Part shown: positions 33,832 to 43,252 of the stretch, one piece after another
How the letters are laid out: each line of letters begins with the position of its first letter
Numbering within the stretch: the first letter of the stretch is position 1
Origin: CAYJBH01 sp964370825
GTDB lineage: Bacteria > Bacillota > Clostridia > Oscillospirales > Ruminococcaceae
Direction of reading: 5' to 3'
DNA length: 64,000 bases
Assembly: GCA_964370825.1 (NCBI GenBank)
Contig: CAYJKY010000010.1
Coordinates: 20,321 to 84,320 of the forward strand
Notes under the pieces: generated by a model
The model's input: the letters and a program-made list of their open reading frames with translations, nothing else
Database searches by the model: none
What the model was told of the DNA's origin: nothing
Made by a program: the position numbers and the translations under genes

Positions 33832-34047
33832 AATTCGTTTTTTTGCACTGTTAATTTCCACCTTATTTTTCACCTTACGTGTTTAATCTGGCCGTTTGTA
33901 TTTATCTATTCATTTGCATACGGAATCGCAAAAGCCATTAAGAATTAGGGAAGCTCCAAATGGCATCTTTTTGTAGCTTCTACTTCATTAATCATTATCT
34001 TATCCGGTATCCTTGTCCCTATTCATTATGGGTATTACTACAATTAG
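33832..34047 (+). pseudogene. Possible remnant of a small membrane protein gene with in-frame stop
   Basis: One frame encodes two strongly hydrophobic stretches (LIWPFVFIYSFAYGIAKAIKN and WHLFVASTSLIIILSGILV-type), separated by a TAG at 33946-33948 and ending in TAG at 34045-34047. There is no start codon with a ribosome site. The run of membrane-like sequence in one frame, broken by a stop, looks like a decayed gene, but the AT-rich sequence could also give this by chance. Confidence 0.3.
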
Positions 34048-34054
34048 ATTTACG

Positions 34055-34498
34055 CTACCGCAAATCTATCCTGTAAATACATTTTTGTCTATCTCCGCTT
34101 TGATACATTTCGTTGTCCTGCGGTAGGTCGACTATTTTTTCTAAGATTGCCCCGACAAACTCGCAACTTTTCCTTGATGCGATGTTGTCGGGGTTACATG
34201 TTATGTAAAGATTGTTTAGTTCATGTTTTTTTGCCAGTTCAAATAACAATACACATGCCTTACCGGCATAGTGATTTCCTCGATATTCCCCATGAACACT
34301 GTAGCCGATATTACCTCCGTAATAGAGGTTTTGGTTATGTCCAATACGTAGATCACAGCTTCCCACCTCGGTATCGTCGGATTTACATATAACAAAATGA
34401 TATGCCGGAACATACCCCTTTGCCTCATTAGCTTCGACTGTTCTTTCTAATCTAAGATATATTTCATCGTTTTTTAGAAAATCGGTATCGTAAAACAT
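34055..34498 (-). CDS. GNAT family N-acetyltransferase
   Basis: A 147-residue acetyltransferase. The acetyl-CoA binding region reads NIGYSVHGEYRGNHYAGKAC, followed by a helix and LYITCNPDNIASRKSCEFVGA, the usual beta-5/alpha-4 motif of the family. The acceptor substrate is unknown; similarity to RimJ/RimL-like branches is only general. It is the last gene of the long - strand block and starts 11 bp after the small membrane protein gene. Confidence 0.85.
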   Translation of the reverse strand: MFYDTDFLKNDEIYLRLERTVEANEAKGYVPAYHFVICKSDDTEVGSCDLRIGHNQNLYYGGNIGYSVHGEYRGNHYAGKACVLLFELAKKHELNNLYITCNPDNIASRKSCEFVGAILEKIVDLPQDNEMYQSGDRQKCIYRIDLR

Positions 34499-34509
34499 CT
34501 GTCCTCACT

Positions 34510-34956
34510 TTACTCGTTTGCAAGTTTCCTTATGCTATTCTGTATTTTTTTGGAGTAGAAGGACTCATTTTTATACACCTTCCATGCATGGGTAAGGGCT
34601 ATCTGTGATGCTATTGTTATATTGTCAATATACTCCCTATCCAGAGACGGGTTACTCTCGGACGGAATTTCGTTGAGTAATCGTATTAAATCATCATGCT
34701 TTGTGTTATCGCGTCGTAGATAAATTAGTATGTTAAACCTTATGCTGTTCAGCTTATTTTGATCTTTGTTGGGATTATAGTATTCGGCTGCAAACTCAGA
34801 CAAGAGGCTTCTCATCGACTTTATCCACTCCATTCTTTCCTTAGAGACATTTTCAATATATGTTTTTCTTTGAGAGATAAAAAGTGAATACATACTAATC
34901 GAAACACTGAAAATTGATATTAGCAGAGTAATAAACAGCTGAACATTATCCATCAT
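34510..34956 (-). CDS. Small membrane-anchored protein of unknown function
   Basis: A 148-residue protein with one N-terminal membrane helix (about residues 5-27) followed by a mostly helical, charged cytoplasmic part with ISQRKTYIENVSKERMEWIK and RKLANE at the end. The start overlaps the fmt stop by 4 bp (ATGA), so it is translated from the same message. I do not recognise the family. The pattern of a short anchor plus a QRKTYIENVSKERMEWI segment is seen in other uncharacterised membrane proteins. Confidence 0.72.
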   Translation of the reverse strand: MMDNVQLFITLLISIFSVSISMYSLFISQRKTYIENVSKERMEWIKSMRSLLSEFAAEYYNPNKDQNKLNSIRFNILIYLRRDNTKHDDLIRLLNEIPSESNPSLDREYIDNITIASQIALTHAWKVYKNESFYSKKIQNSIRKLANE

Positions 34957-35870
34957 TTTACATTGTCTCCAATTTTTAAACGCCTACCTGCCGCAAACGC
35001 AGAGCCCTCCATAGGCTTTTTACCCTGAGGTTGGATTGTTTTTAGTATAATTGAGCCGTTGCCACATGCTATCTTCAGCGGTTTTACCGACAGCACTTCA
35101 CCTATCCTACCTGTATCATCGGACGGTTCGCTCTCGCATATTCCGCACACCGTTTCGCATAGCATAATCGGTGCAGACATGAACGGATATACACCCCTTG
35201 CGGTGTTATGTATTTGTTCTGCCGACATCGACAGCTCACATTGTAGTTCAGTTTTTACTATCGGCGGTGCATGTGTTGCGTCGCTGTTTTGCTGTTTTGT
35301 GTATGTCGCTGTTCCATTCTTTATGCAGGCAATAGTTTTTATAAGTAGAGGTATGCCCACCTCTTCCATGCGTTTAAAGATATCACCGGCATTGTCGGTG
35401 ATTGCAATATCAAATTTTTCTGCAGATATTATGTCTCCGGTGTCGACTCCCTCGTCCAACCTCATTATCGTAACACCGCTTTGTTTCTCACCGTTCATGA
35501 GGGCACGTTGTATGGGTGCAGCACCACGATATTTGGGAAGAATCGAAACATGCAGGTTAATTATCCCGTGTTTGGGTAGCTCTAAGATCTCTTTAGGAAG
35601 TATTTTCCCATAGGCAACTACAACTATAAGGTCCGGGTTTATCCTCTTTAATCTCTCATACTCGGTACCGTCCTTCATGCTGTTTGGCTCAAAACAATCT
35701 ATCCCGAGCTGTTCTGCCATTACAGCTACCGGTGTTGGAGTAACAATCTGTTTTCTACCTACCGGACGACGCTGTTTTGTGTAGCAGGCAACAACCTCAT
35801 GCCCTGCTTCTACAACGGCCGAAAGCGTTTCGGCGGCAAGAGTTGGAGTTCCCATGAAAACTATCTTCAT
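34953..35870 (-). CDS. fmt: Methionyl-tRNA formyltransferase
   Basis: A 305-residue enzyme of standard length. It has VFMGTPTLAAETL at the N-terminus, the formyltetrahydrofolate and catalytic segment NLHVSILPKYRGAAPIQRAL, and GVTIMRLDEGVDTGDII. It formylates Met-tRNA for translation initiation. It follows def, its usual partner, by 105 bp. The C-terminal OB domain is present. Confidence 0.95.
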   Translation of the reverse strand: MKIVFMGTPTLAAETLSAVVEAGHEVVACYTKQRRPVGRKQIVTPTPVAVMAEQLGIDCFEPNSMKDGTEYERLKRINPDLIVVVAYGKILPKEILELPKHGIINLHVSILPKYRGAAPIQRALMNGEKQSGVTIMRLDEGVDTGDIISAEKFDIAITDNAGDIFKRMEEVGIPLLIKTIACIKNGTATYTKQQNSDATHAPPIVKTELQCELSMSAEQIHNTARGVYPFMSAPIMLCETVCGICESEPSDDTGRIGEVLSVKPLKIACGNGSIILKTIQPQGKKPMEGSAFAAGRRLKIGDNVK

Positions 35871-35975
35871 TTTATAACCGTTCCTTTCCTAAATTTTGTC
35901 TATTTCTGCCACATTAATGCGGTGGAAACATAGTGTTTTCTGCTCGAAAGGTACAAAACTTACAACTTGAAAAAT

Positions 35976-36503
35976 TTAATTTTCAGCGTTTTCGTCGTTT
36001 TTATGCATCTCTTCTAACTCCTGCTCGGTATAGAGCACCTCAGCATTCTCGGCTATGGTTATGCCATCGAGGTGATCTATCTCGTGACATATCGCCCTTG
36101 CAAGCATGTCCTGTGCCTCTATTGTGAAGGTGTTCCCGAGCCTATCCTCTGCCTCTGCTACCACCCTCTGCGGTCTTGTGATATTTCCATGGCGACCCGG
36201 AAAGGAAAGGCAACCCTCATAGCGTGTAATTTCTCCATCCATTTCTATTATCCTTGGGTTGACCATCTCTATCAGCTCCATCTCGACCTCTTCGGTCTCC
36301 TCTACAAGGTATTCGTCGATAACAACCACAACACGGCGAAGCACTCCTATCTGCGGTGCGGCGAGACCAAGTCCGTTTGCCTCCAGCACGGTATCTCCAA
36401 GGTCATCTAACAGGGTGTGCAACCTTTTGTTATACTCAGTTACCGGTCTCGACACCTTTTTCAGTGTCGGTTCTCCATCCTCTAAAATATTTCTCAGTGC
36501 CAT
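35976..36503 (-). CDS. def: Peptide deformylase
   Basis: A 175-residue metalloprotease with the three defining motifs: GLGLAAPQIGV, EGCLSFPG (metal-binding Cys) and HEIDHLDG (two metal-binding His and the catalytic Glu). It removes the formyl group from new proteins. The gene follows priA by 5 bp. The C-terminal tail after the third motif is helical and acidic, as in many Bacillota enzymes. Confidence 0.96.
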   Translation of the reverse strand: MALRNILEDGEPTLKKVSRPVTEYNKRLHTLLDDLGDTVLEANGLGLAAPQIGVLRRVVVVIDEYLVEETEEVEMELIEMVNPRIIEMDGEITRYEGCLSFPGRHGNITRPQRVVAEAEDRLGNTFTIEAQDMLARAICHEIDHLDGITIAENAEVLYTEQELEEMHKNDENAEN

Positions 36504-36508
36504 AAAAC

Positions 36509-38566
36509 CTATTCCTCCTGACTGTTGAAATCTATTATAATCGAAACTCCGTTATCCGATTTTTCCTCGGTAACTTTTTGCAAAACACTTCGCAAAAAAT
36601 TTCTAAACCTGTTCGAGTTTCGACATTTTATCGTAAGTTTAACCCTGCTTTTTCCTGCCACCGTCGCAACCGAATAGTTGGCAGGGCCGAGCACCCTGAG
36701 CGGTATGTCCTTATTTTGCGGCAGACGATGCAACCTGCGCAAAACTGCCTTTAGGTTGGTTGCCGTTGCCAGTGCCCTACTCTCGGATGTTGACACAAAA
36801 CTTACTATTGCAAGTGAGCAAAACGGAGGATACAGGCTCATCTCTCTAACTAGCAACTCCTTTTCAAAAAAAGTTTTGTAATCCTGCTCCGCGGCAAGTT
36901 TAAGCACCCAGTGATCAGGATTATAGGTCTCAATAATCGCCCTTCCCTCTCCGCTACTGCGTCCGCTACGTCCCACAACCTGAGTGACAAGAGAGAAAAC
37001 CGTTTCGTATGTTCGATAGGAGTCGGCATATAACATGCTATCGATTGCGAGAACACCTACAAGGGTAACCTTTTCGAAGTCTAACCCTTTAGCAACCATC
37101 TGCGTTCCTACCATTATATCAGCACGATGTTCACGAAACTTTGATAGAAATTCGCTGTGCGAGTTTTTAACTGTAACCGAATCGGTGTCCATCCTCAGTA
37201 TTCCGGCAGATGGAAATCGTGTGGCAAGTTCCTGTTCGATGTGCTCGGTACCAAAACCTGAGTATGTGAGTTCTCCCCCACATTCACTACATCTTGCGGT
37301 TGCGGGATTGTCCTCGCTACCACAGTAGTGACACAGTAATTTCCCCTTGCTTCGGTGTAAAACCATAGGCACCGAACAACTTCCGCATGTCTTGGCGGTT
37401 CTGCACTCCTTGCATATTCCAACCGTTCTATAACCACGGCGGTTTAGCAGCAGTATAGACTGCTCCCCGTTTTTGAGGTTTTCCCCTATCTCGGCCGCCA
37501 TATAGTCGCTTAGTGAGGAGACGTTCCCCTCCTCACGCTGTGAACGCAGGTCACAAAGATGTGCCTTCGGTAGTGGCAGATTGTTGTATCTTGTTGTCAA
37601 CTCAAAAAGATGAAAGATACCGTTTTTTGCATAGTAATAGCTTGAGACAGACGGCGTTGCAGAGGCTAACAGAAGTAATGCACCACACGACTTTGTACGG
37701 TATGCGGCTACAGACACAGCAGAAAATCTCGGTGTCTGGTCGCTTTTAAAGCTTCCCTCCTGTTCCTCATCGATAATAACAAGTCCTAAATTTTTCATCG
37801 GCGAAAAAACAGCTGTCCTGGTTCCTACCACAATTTTATAAACACCTTTTGAAATACCTGTGTAACATTCGGCTCGCTCACCGTTTGACAACGCAGAATG
37901 TACCAGTGCCACCGAGTTGCCAAACAGTTCACACATTCGTTGTGCCATCTGGGTGGCTAATGAAATTTCTGGCAATAGCAACAACACCGTTTTCCCTGAT
38001 GCCGCAACCCTTTCGATAAGCTTAATGAAAATTGCAGTCTTACCGCTCGCAGTCACACCATATAACAGTGCCGGTTTGCCGTCCGGTGAGTCGGCAAGGG
38101 GTGATATATCATCGTATACCTTTTGCTGTTCTGCCGAAAGAGTAAGCACCTCTTTTAAAACCAGTGGAGCTACCTTTGACATTTTGGGTTCGGTTTTTCT
38201 TCGCCTCACCAGCCGATGTTCCCCATCCTTACTTTGAACCTTAAACAAAAAAGGTGGCGGAATAACCACCCTGACGGCATCGAAAAAGCCGCATATATAT
38301 TGTTCCTTCACAAAGTTACAAAGCTGTATCTGTTCCTCGGTAAGCTTATGAACAGGGTCGGCAACCGCTAAAATCGGCTTTAATTTGTCGGCATCACCTT
38401 CATAAAAGTCGAGAATAATCCCAACCCTCGGGCGGTTGCCCTGACCGAATGGAACCATACAAAAGCAACCTTTTTCAGCATAATGGTTTTTGAGTATATA
38501 GCTGTACGGGATATCGAAACGATGATTTGCACCCTCAACAGCTACCCTGCAAAGTTTTTCAGCCAT
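36509..38566 (-). CDS. priA: Primosomal protein N' (replication restart helicase PriA)
   Basis: A 685-residue superfamily 2 helicase. It has an N-terminal DNA-binding part, Walker A YGVTASGKT, Walker B IIDEEQ, and a zinc-binding insert with Cys pairs CKECRTAKTCGSC and CHYCGSEDNPATARCSEC. GRSGRSSGEGRAI marks the last helicase motif. It reloads the replisome at stalled forks. The ATG at 38566 overlaps the gmk stop by 8 bp, which fits translational coupling; a TTG four codons upstream is possible. The rpoZ and coaBC genes that often sit between gmk and priA are absent. Confidence 0.95.
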   Translation of the reverse strand: MAEKLCRVAVEGANHRFDIPYSYILKNHYAEKGCFCMVPFGQGNRPRVGIILDFYEGDADKLKPILAVADPVHKLTEEQIQLCNFVKEQYICGFFDAVRVVIPPPFLFKVQSKDGEHRLVRRRKTEPKMSKVAPLVLKEVLTLSAEQQKVYDDISPLADSPDGKPALLYGVTASGKTAIFIKLIERVAASGKTVLLLLPEISLATQMAQRMCELFGNSVALVHSALSNGERAECYTGISKGVYKIVVGTRTAVFSPMKNLGLVIIDEEQEGSFKSDQTPRFSAVSVAAYRTKSCGALLLLASATPSVSSYYYAKNGIFHLFELTTRYNNLPLPKAHLCDLRSQREEGNVSSLSDYMAAEIGENLKNGEQSILLLNRRGYRTVGICKECRTAKTCGSCSVPMVLHRSKGKLLCHYCGSEDNPATARCSECGGELTYSGFGTEHIEQELATRFPSAGILRMDTDSVTVKNSHSEFLSKFREHRADIMVGTQMVAKGLDFEKVTLVGVLAIDSMLYADSYRTYETVFSLVTQVVGRSGRSSGEGRAIIETYNPDHWVLKLAAEQDYKTFFEKELLVREMSLYPPFCSLAIVSFVSTSESRALATATNLKAVLRRLHRLPQNKDIPLRVLGPANYSVATVAGKSRVKLTIKCRNSNRFRNFLRSVLQKVTEEKSDNGVSIIIDFNSQEE

Positions 38567-39134
38567 TGCGAGCTTCAACTGTTTTATGTATTATTGAAAG
38601 TAATTCGTCGGAACAGCGTTCGATGGTGTCATTTATTGCCACGTGGTCATATTCCTTTGAGTACTTCATCTCTTCTATCGAGCGATTTAACCTTGCCTCG
38701 ATACTCTCCTCACTGTCTGTTCCTCGTGCAGTAAGACGGGAACGGAGTTCCTCGTAGCTTGGCGCATGAATAAACAGCAATAACGAGTCCTCCCGCATCA
38801 GATTTTTTATCTGCATTCCACCCTGAACCTCTATTACAAGAAGTACAACCTCTCCGTTTGCAAGGCGCTGTTCTATCTCCTTTTTAGGTGTTCCGTAATA
38901 ATTATTGGTGTAGAAGGTGTGCTCCAACATCTCTCCGGACTCAATGCGCTCTTTAAACTCGTCCTTTGTGAGATAGTAATAATCGATGCCATGCTGCTCA
39001 CCGGATCTCGGCGAACGAGTGGTTGCCGAGATTGATTTTTTAATTTCGGGATCCTTGGCAAGCATGTTAGCAACCAAACTGTCCTTTCCGCTTCCGGAAG
39101 GGCCCGACAAAACAACTAAAAGACCTTTATTCAT
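38559..39134 (-). CDS. gmk: Guanylate kinase
   Basis: A 191-residue kinase with the P-loop LSGPSGSGKDSLV at 8-20, the GMP-binding segment SISATTRSPRSGEQHGIDYYYLTKDEF, and a lid region with APSYEELRSRLTARGTDSEE. It phosphorylates GMP to GDP and is essential. The P-loop has Asp where most Gmk proteins have Gly (SGKD versus SGKG); the catalytic Lys is kept. It follows remA by 23 bp. Confidence 0.96.
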   Translation of the reverse strand: MNKGLLVVLSGPSGSGKDSLVANMLAKDPEIKKSISATTRSPRSGEQHGIDYYYLTKDEFKERIESGEMLEHTFYTNNYYGTPKKEIEQRLANGEVVLLVIEVQGGMQIKNLMREDSLLLFIHAPSYEELRSRLTARGTDSEESIEARLNRSIEEMKYSKEYDHVAINDTIERCSDELLSIIHKTVEARNG

Positions 39135-39157
39135 ATCAATCCCTTTCTTTATTTTGG

Positions 39158-39406
39158 CTATTGTTCTGCATCGATTGATTCAATTCGACTTGTTATCGTT
39201 TCGATTGCAAGACCCGACAGTATCACATGGTTGCTATCGGTTACGATCACAGCCTTTGTTTTTCGACCAAAGGTGGCGTCTACAAGCCGACCCTGCTCCC
39301 TTGCATCGGAAATCATACGTTTTATCGGTGCAGAATCCGGACCGGTGACCGAAACCACCCTTTTGGGGATAATATAATTTCCAAAACCAATATTTAACAG
39401 TTGCAT
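39158..39406 (-). CDS. remA: RemA family regulator (DUF370)
   Basis: An 82-residue protein with the family pattern LLNIGFGNYIIPKRVVSV and DSAPIKRMISDAREQGRLVDATFGRKTKAVIV. In Bacillus RemA is a DNA-binding activator of matrix and osmoprotection genes. Its place between yicC and gmk is conserved in Bacillota, which supports the name. The target genes in this organism are unknown. Confidence 0.94.
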   Translation of the reverse strand: MQLLNIGFGNYIIPKRVVSVTGPDSAPIKRMISDAREQGRLVDATFGRKTKAVIVTDSNHVILSGLAIETITSRIESIDAEQ

Positions 39407-39425
39407 TTTATCATTCCGTATAAAA

Positions 39426-40304
39426 CTACTCTACGTTTTGAATTTGTTCGCGAATTTTTTCTATCTGTGATTTCATCTCCACCACCATCATGGTGACATC
39501 GGTGTCGGATATTTTCGAACCAATTGTGTTTACCTCACGGTTTAACTCCTGTGTCAAAAAATCTAGCTTTCTGCCCGCCGGTTCATCGGCATGCATGATA
39601 TTTACAAACTGTTTTATGTGTGATGAAATTCTTACCGTTTCCTCGGTAACCGAGGTTTTATCAGCAAAAATCGCAGCCTCGGTTACCAGCCGAGATTCCT
39701 CGATATTATGATCACTTAAAAGGGTAGAAAGCCGTGCATAAAGCCTGTCGTAATATTCCTGTTTGCGTGATTCGCCACCCATCTCTATTTCGGCTGAGAG
39801 TTTAGCAATCGCCTGTAATCTCTCCTCTATATCCTTAATGAGCTTTTCGCCCTCCATTTTGCGCATTCCGCAAAGCTCGTCGAGTGCCGGGCACAGTATC
39901 TCTTTAACATCGTTAAACAATGCCTCCTCGTCACACTGTGCACGCTCCACAACAAAAATCTCCGGTATTCTCGCAAAGGTGGTAGCGGTAACATCGTTTA
40001 CAATATCAATCTTATCGCACATATCATTAAACGCCTTGTTGTAGCTTTCCGCAAGCAGAATATTAGGTCTTACCACCGTATCAGACACTTCAAGCGCCTG
40101 TACGTAGATGCTGACATCTATCTTTCCTCGGGAGACCTTTTGGGAGACTATTGACTTTACCTTTTCCTCCATAAAGACAAGATTTCGTTGCAATCTGCCG
40201 TTAAACTCAAAATAACGGTGGTTAACAGAACGAATCTCTACGGTTATAAGTCGACCGTTAACGACCCTACCACACCGACCAAAGCCCGTCATGGAGTTAA
40301 TCAT
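39426..40304 (-). CDS. YicC/YloC family endoribonuclease
   Basis: A 292-residue protein of standard family length. It begins with INSMTGFGRCGRVV and has EIRSVNHRYFEFNGRLQR, both typical of the N-terminal domain, and ends with the helical KLDFLTQELNREVNTIGSK and VVEMKSQIEKIREQIQNVE. Family members act as endoribonucleases (YicC in E. coli, YloC in Bacillus). The gene comes 17 bp after leuB and 19 bp before remA. Confidence 0.94.
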   Translation of the reverse strand: MINSMTGFGRCGRVVNGRLITVEIRSVNHRYFEFNGRLQRNLVFMEEKVKSIVSQKVSRGKIDVSIYVQALEVSDTVVRPNILLAESYNKAFNDMCDKIDIVNDVTATTFARIPEIFVVERAQCDEEALFNDVKEILCPALDELCGMRKMEGEKLIKDIEERLQAIAKLSAEIEMGGESRKQEYYDRLYARLSTLLSDHNIEESRLVTEAAIFADKTSVTEETVRISSHIKQFVNIMHADEPAGRKLDFLTQELNREVNTIGSKISDTDVTMMVVEMKSQIEKIREQIQNVE

Positions 40305-40321
40305 ATAAATCTCCTAATTTG

Positions 40322-41395
40322 TTATATAAAGGATAGTACACAGTCGGTCATCTCTTTACTTCCGACGGTATCCTCACCCTTTTTTGCTATGTCACCGGTA
40401 CGCAGACCGGATTTAAGTGCGGATGCAACCGCCCCGTTCACAACCTCTGCCTCGGTTTCGAGGCCAAAAGAGTATTTAAGCATCATTCCAACCGAAAGTA
40501 TTGTTGCAAGTGGATTTGCAATGCCCTTACCGGCAATGTCCGGCGCCGAACCATGAATTGGTTCGTACAGTCCGTTTTTTGTTGTTCCGAGTGAAGATGA
40601 CGGTAACATTCCTATAGATCCGGTAACCATTGATGCCTCGTCTGACAGAATGTCTCCGAACATATTTTCGGTAACAATAACATCAAATTGTCTCGGGTTG
40701 CGAACCAGCTGCATAGCACAATTATCTACCAACATGTCAGAATACTCCACATCAGGGTATTCCTTTGCGACACGGTGGGCAACCTCACGCCACAACCGAC
40801 TGCTTTCCAACACATTCGCCTTGTCGACCGAGCAAAGCTTTTTGTTTCTAACCATAGCCATGTCAAAGCCGACGCGCATTATACGCTCTACCTCTTTTTC
40901 GCTATAAATCATGGTATCATATGCTGCTTCACCCATCTCACCGGCATCACGACGACCACGCTCACCAAAGTAGGCGCCACCGATAAGCTCTCTCACAACC
41001 ACAAAATCGAGACCACCCTCGGTAAGCTCAGGTTTCAATGGGCACGCCTCTCGCAGTTCATCAAAGAGTACTGCGGGGCGTATATTTGCAAAAAGTCCCA
41101 TTGCACTTCTTATTCCGAGTAGGGCACGCTCGGGACGCATATTTCCGGGCAATGTATCCCATTTAGGACCACCTACCGCACCAAGCAAAACGCTATCTGC
41201 CGCAAGACAGACGTCTATCGAGCTTTGCGGCAACGGCTCTCCATGCTTATCTATCGCCATACCACCGGCATCCACCTCGGTATAACTAAATTTATGTCCG
41301 AATTTTTCACCGATTTTATCGAGTACACGTACCGCTTCGGTTACTATCTCGGGTCCGATACCGTCACCCCTGATTAGTGCAATTTTGTAGTCCAT
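40322..41395 (-). CDS. leuB: 3-isopropylmalate dehydrogenase
   Basis: A 357-residue decarboxylating dehydrogenase. The start IALIRGDGIGPEIVTEAV, the substrate loop RPERALLGIRSAMGLFANIRP, the metal-binding Asp segment VDNCAMQLVRNPRQFDVIVTENMFGDILSDEAS and the NAD-binding EPIHGSAPDIAGKGIANP are all present. It makes the leucine precursor from 3-isopropylmalate and may also act on methylmalate from the CimA branch. It closes the ilv-leu part of the block. Confidence 0.96.
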   Translation of the reverse strand: MDYKIALIRGDGIGPEIVTEAVRVLDKIGEKFGHKFSYTEVDAGGMAIDKHGEPLPQSSIDVCLAADSVLLGAVGGPKWDTLPGNMRPERALLGIRSAMGLFANIRPAVLFDELREACPLKPELTEGGLDFVVVRELIGGAYFGERGRRDAGEMGEAAYDTMIYSEKEVERIMRVGFDMAMVRNKKLCSVDKANVLESSRLWREVAHRVAKEYPDVEYSDMLVDNCAMQLVRNPRQFDVIVTENMFGDILSDEASMVTGSIGMLPSSSLGTTKNGLYEPIHGSAPDIAGKGIANPLATILSVGMMLKYSFGLETEAEVVNGAVASALKSGLRTGDIAKKGEDTVGSKEMTDCVLSFI

Positions 41396-41412
41396 ATTTT
41401 TATTCCCTCTTT

Positions 41413-41883
41413 TTACTTTATTGATTCGAGCAGACCGCCCTTATCCTTGATATTACGTACAAATTCCGGAAGCGGCGAAGTTTTATACTCGACACCGGTT
41501 GTAATGTTTTTAATAATTCCGTTTACAACATCCACCGTCACATCATCGCCTGCCGAGATTCCCTCAACCGCCTCGGGACACTCAACAATATTTAGTCCGA
41601 TGTTGATGGCATTACGGTAGAAAATTCTTGCAAATGTGTTTGCGATAACGCAATCGACACCACAGGTTTTGATAACGAGCGGTGCATGTTCACGAGAGGA
41701 GCCACAACCAAAGTTATCGGTGGCAACGATAATGTCGCCGGCTTTAACCTTCTTTACAAACTCGGCATCAATATCCTCCATGGCATGTTGGGCAAGCTCG
41801 TTAGCATCGCTGGAGTTAAGGTATCTTGCAGGTATAATAACATCGGTGTCAACATTTGCACCATATTTAAAAACTGTTCCCAT
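41413..41883 (-). CDS. leuD: 3-isopropylmalate dehydratase, small subunit
   Basis: A 156-residue aconitase-like swivel domain with GANVDTDVIIPARYLN at 8-23, FGCGSSREHAPL and IANTFARIFYRNAINIGL. It pairs with LeuC to isomerise isopropylmalate and, in this operon, probably also citramalate. The length is that of the bacterial/archaeal short type. It lies 30 bp after leuC. Confidence 0.95.
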   Translation of the reverse strand: MGTVFKYGANVDTDVIIPARYLNSSDANELAQHAMEDIDAEFVKKVKAGDIIVATDNFGCGSSREHAPLVIKTCGVDCVIANTFARIFYRNAINIGLNIVECPEAVEGISAGDDVTVDVVNGIIKNITTGVEYKTSPLPEFVRNIKDKGGLLESIK

Positions 41884-41913
41884 TATTAATAATCCTTTCT
41901 TGTATCTATGTGG

Positions 41914-43167
41914 CTATTCCGGCTGGGCTATATAGCCCTTGATTGCAGAGGCCGCCGCCACCGCCGGAGACGCAAGGTAGACCTCACTCTCGGGATGACC
42001 CATACGTCCCACAAAGTTCCTGTTTGTTGTAGCAACCGCACGCTCTCCCTTTGCAAGTATTCCCATATGTCCTCCGAGGCACGGTCCACAGGTCGGTGCC
42101 GAGATTGCACATCCGGCATCAAGAAACACATCAAAATATCCTGCCTTCATTGCATCACGGTAGATTTTCTGTGTTGCCGGAATTACGATACAGCGAACAC
42201 CTGAGGCAACCTTTTGACCTTTAAAAACCTCTGCTGCAACCTCGAGGTCGGAAAGGCGTCCGTTTGTGCAGGAACCTATTACAACCTGGTCAATATCAAC
42301 ACGTCCTGCCTCGTCCACCGTCTTGGTGTTTTCCGGTAGATGCGGGAAGGCGACCGTTGGTTTCAATGCCGAAAGGTCGATGGTATAACACTCGTCATAC
42401 TCGGCATCAGGATCTGCCTTATATTCTGTATAGCTACGTGTTGTGGTCGTTTTTAGGTAATCACGGGTAATCTCGTCCACCTCGAATATTCCGTTTTTTG
42501 CACCCGCCTCGATAGCCATATTGGTTATACATAGGCGGTCGTCTATGGAGAGATTGGAAACGCCCTCACCACAGAACTCCATAGATTTATAAAGTGCGCC
42601 ATCCACGCCGATAAGTCCGATTATGTGTAGAATAACATCCTTACCGCCAACCCATTTTGAAGGCTTGCCCACAAGCTCAAATTTAATTGCCGACGGAACC
42701 TTAAACCATGCCATCCCCTCATACATTCCGGCAGCCATGTCGGTAGAGCCTACACCTGTAGAAAATGCACCGAGTGCACCATAGGTACAGGTATGGCTGT
42801 CTGCTCCGATGACGGCATCACCCGGAATTACCAGTCCCTTTTCCGGGAGAAGAGCATGTTCTACACCTACCTCACCGGTATCGTAGAAATTGGTTATCTC
42901 GTATTTTTTTGCAAAATCACGACATTGCTTACACTGCTCTGCCGCTTTTATGTCCTTATTCGGCGTGAAATGATCCATCACGAGGCAGATTTTCTCCTTA
43001 TCAAAAACCTTGTTAAGCCCTGCCTTATTAAATTCATTTATCGCAACAGGCGATGTGATATCGTTACCGAGTACCAGATCAAGGTTAGCCTTGATAAGTT
43101 CTCCTGCCGATACGCTCTCCTTGCCACAGTGTGCGGCAAGAATTTTTTGTGTCATTGTCATTCCCAT
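41914..43167 (-). CDS. leuC: 3-isopropylmalate dehydratase, large subunit
   Basis: A 417-residue aconitase-family protein. It has MTMTQKILAAHCG, VMDHFTPNKDIKAAEQC, GADSHTCTYGALGAFSTGVG, and the iron-sulfur cysteines in GSCTNGR and SAPTCGPCLGGH. The start at 43167 was chosen because AAAGGA lies upstream at the distance usual in this region; the open frame continues upstream for 57 codons into unrelated sequence. It forms the dehydratase with LeuD. The gap to cimA is 85 bp. Confidence 0.95.
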   Translation of the reverse strand: MGMTMTQKILAAHCGKESVSAGELIKANLDLVLGNDITSPVAINEFNKAGLNKVFDKEKICLVMDHFTPNKDIKAAEQCKQCRDFAKKYEITNFYDTGEVGVEHALLPEKGLVIPGDAVIGADSHTCTYGALGAFSTGVGSTDMAAGMYEGMAWFKVPSAIKFELVGKPSKWVGGKDVILHIIGLIGVDGALYKSMEFCGEGVSNLSIDDRLCITNMAIEAGAKNGIFEVDEITRDYLKTTTTRSYTEYKADPDAEYDECYTIDLSALKPTVAFPHLPENTKTVDEAGRVDIDQVVIGSCTNGRLSDLEVAAEVFKGQKVASGVRCIVIPATQKIYRDAMKAGYFDVFLDAGCAISAPTCGPCLGGHMGILAKGERAVATTNRNFVGRMGHPESEVYLASPAVAAASAIKGYIAQPE

Positions 43168-43252
43168 TTTTATGACCATTCCTTTCTCAATGTCTTTTTC
43201 GGTTTCGCCCCTTGATGGCGAAAGTTGAAATATAAAAATTAGTTTTGAAACT

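Noticed and set aside
35059..35613. 184-codon open frame on the + strand
   Set aside because: It lies opposite fmt, and its sequence is low in complexity and without motif.
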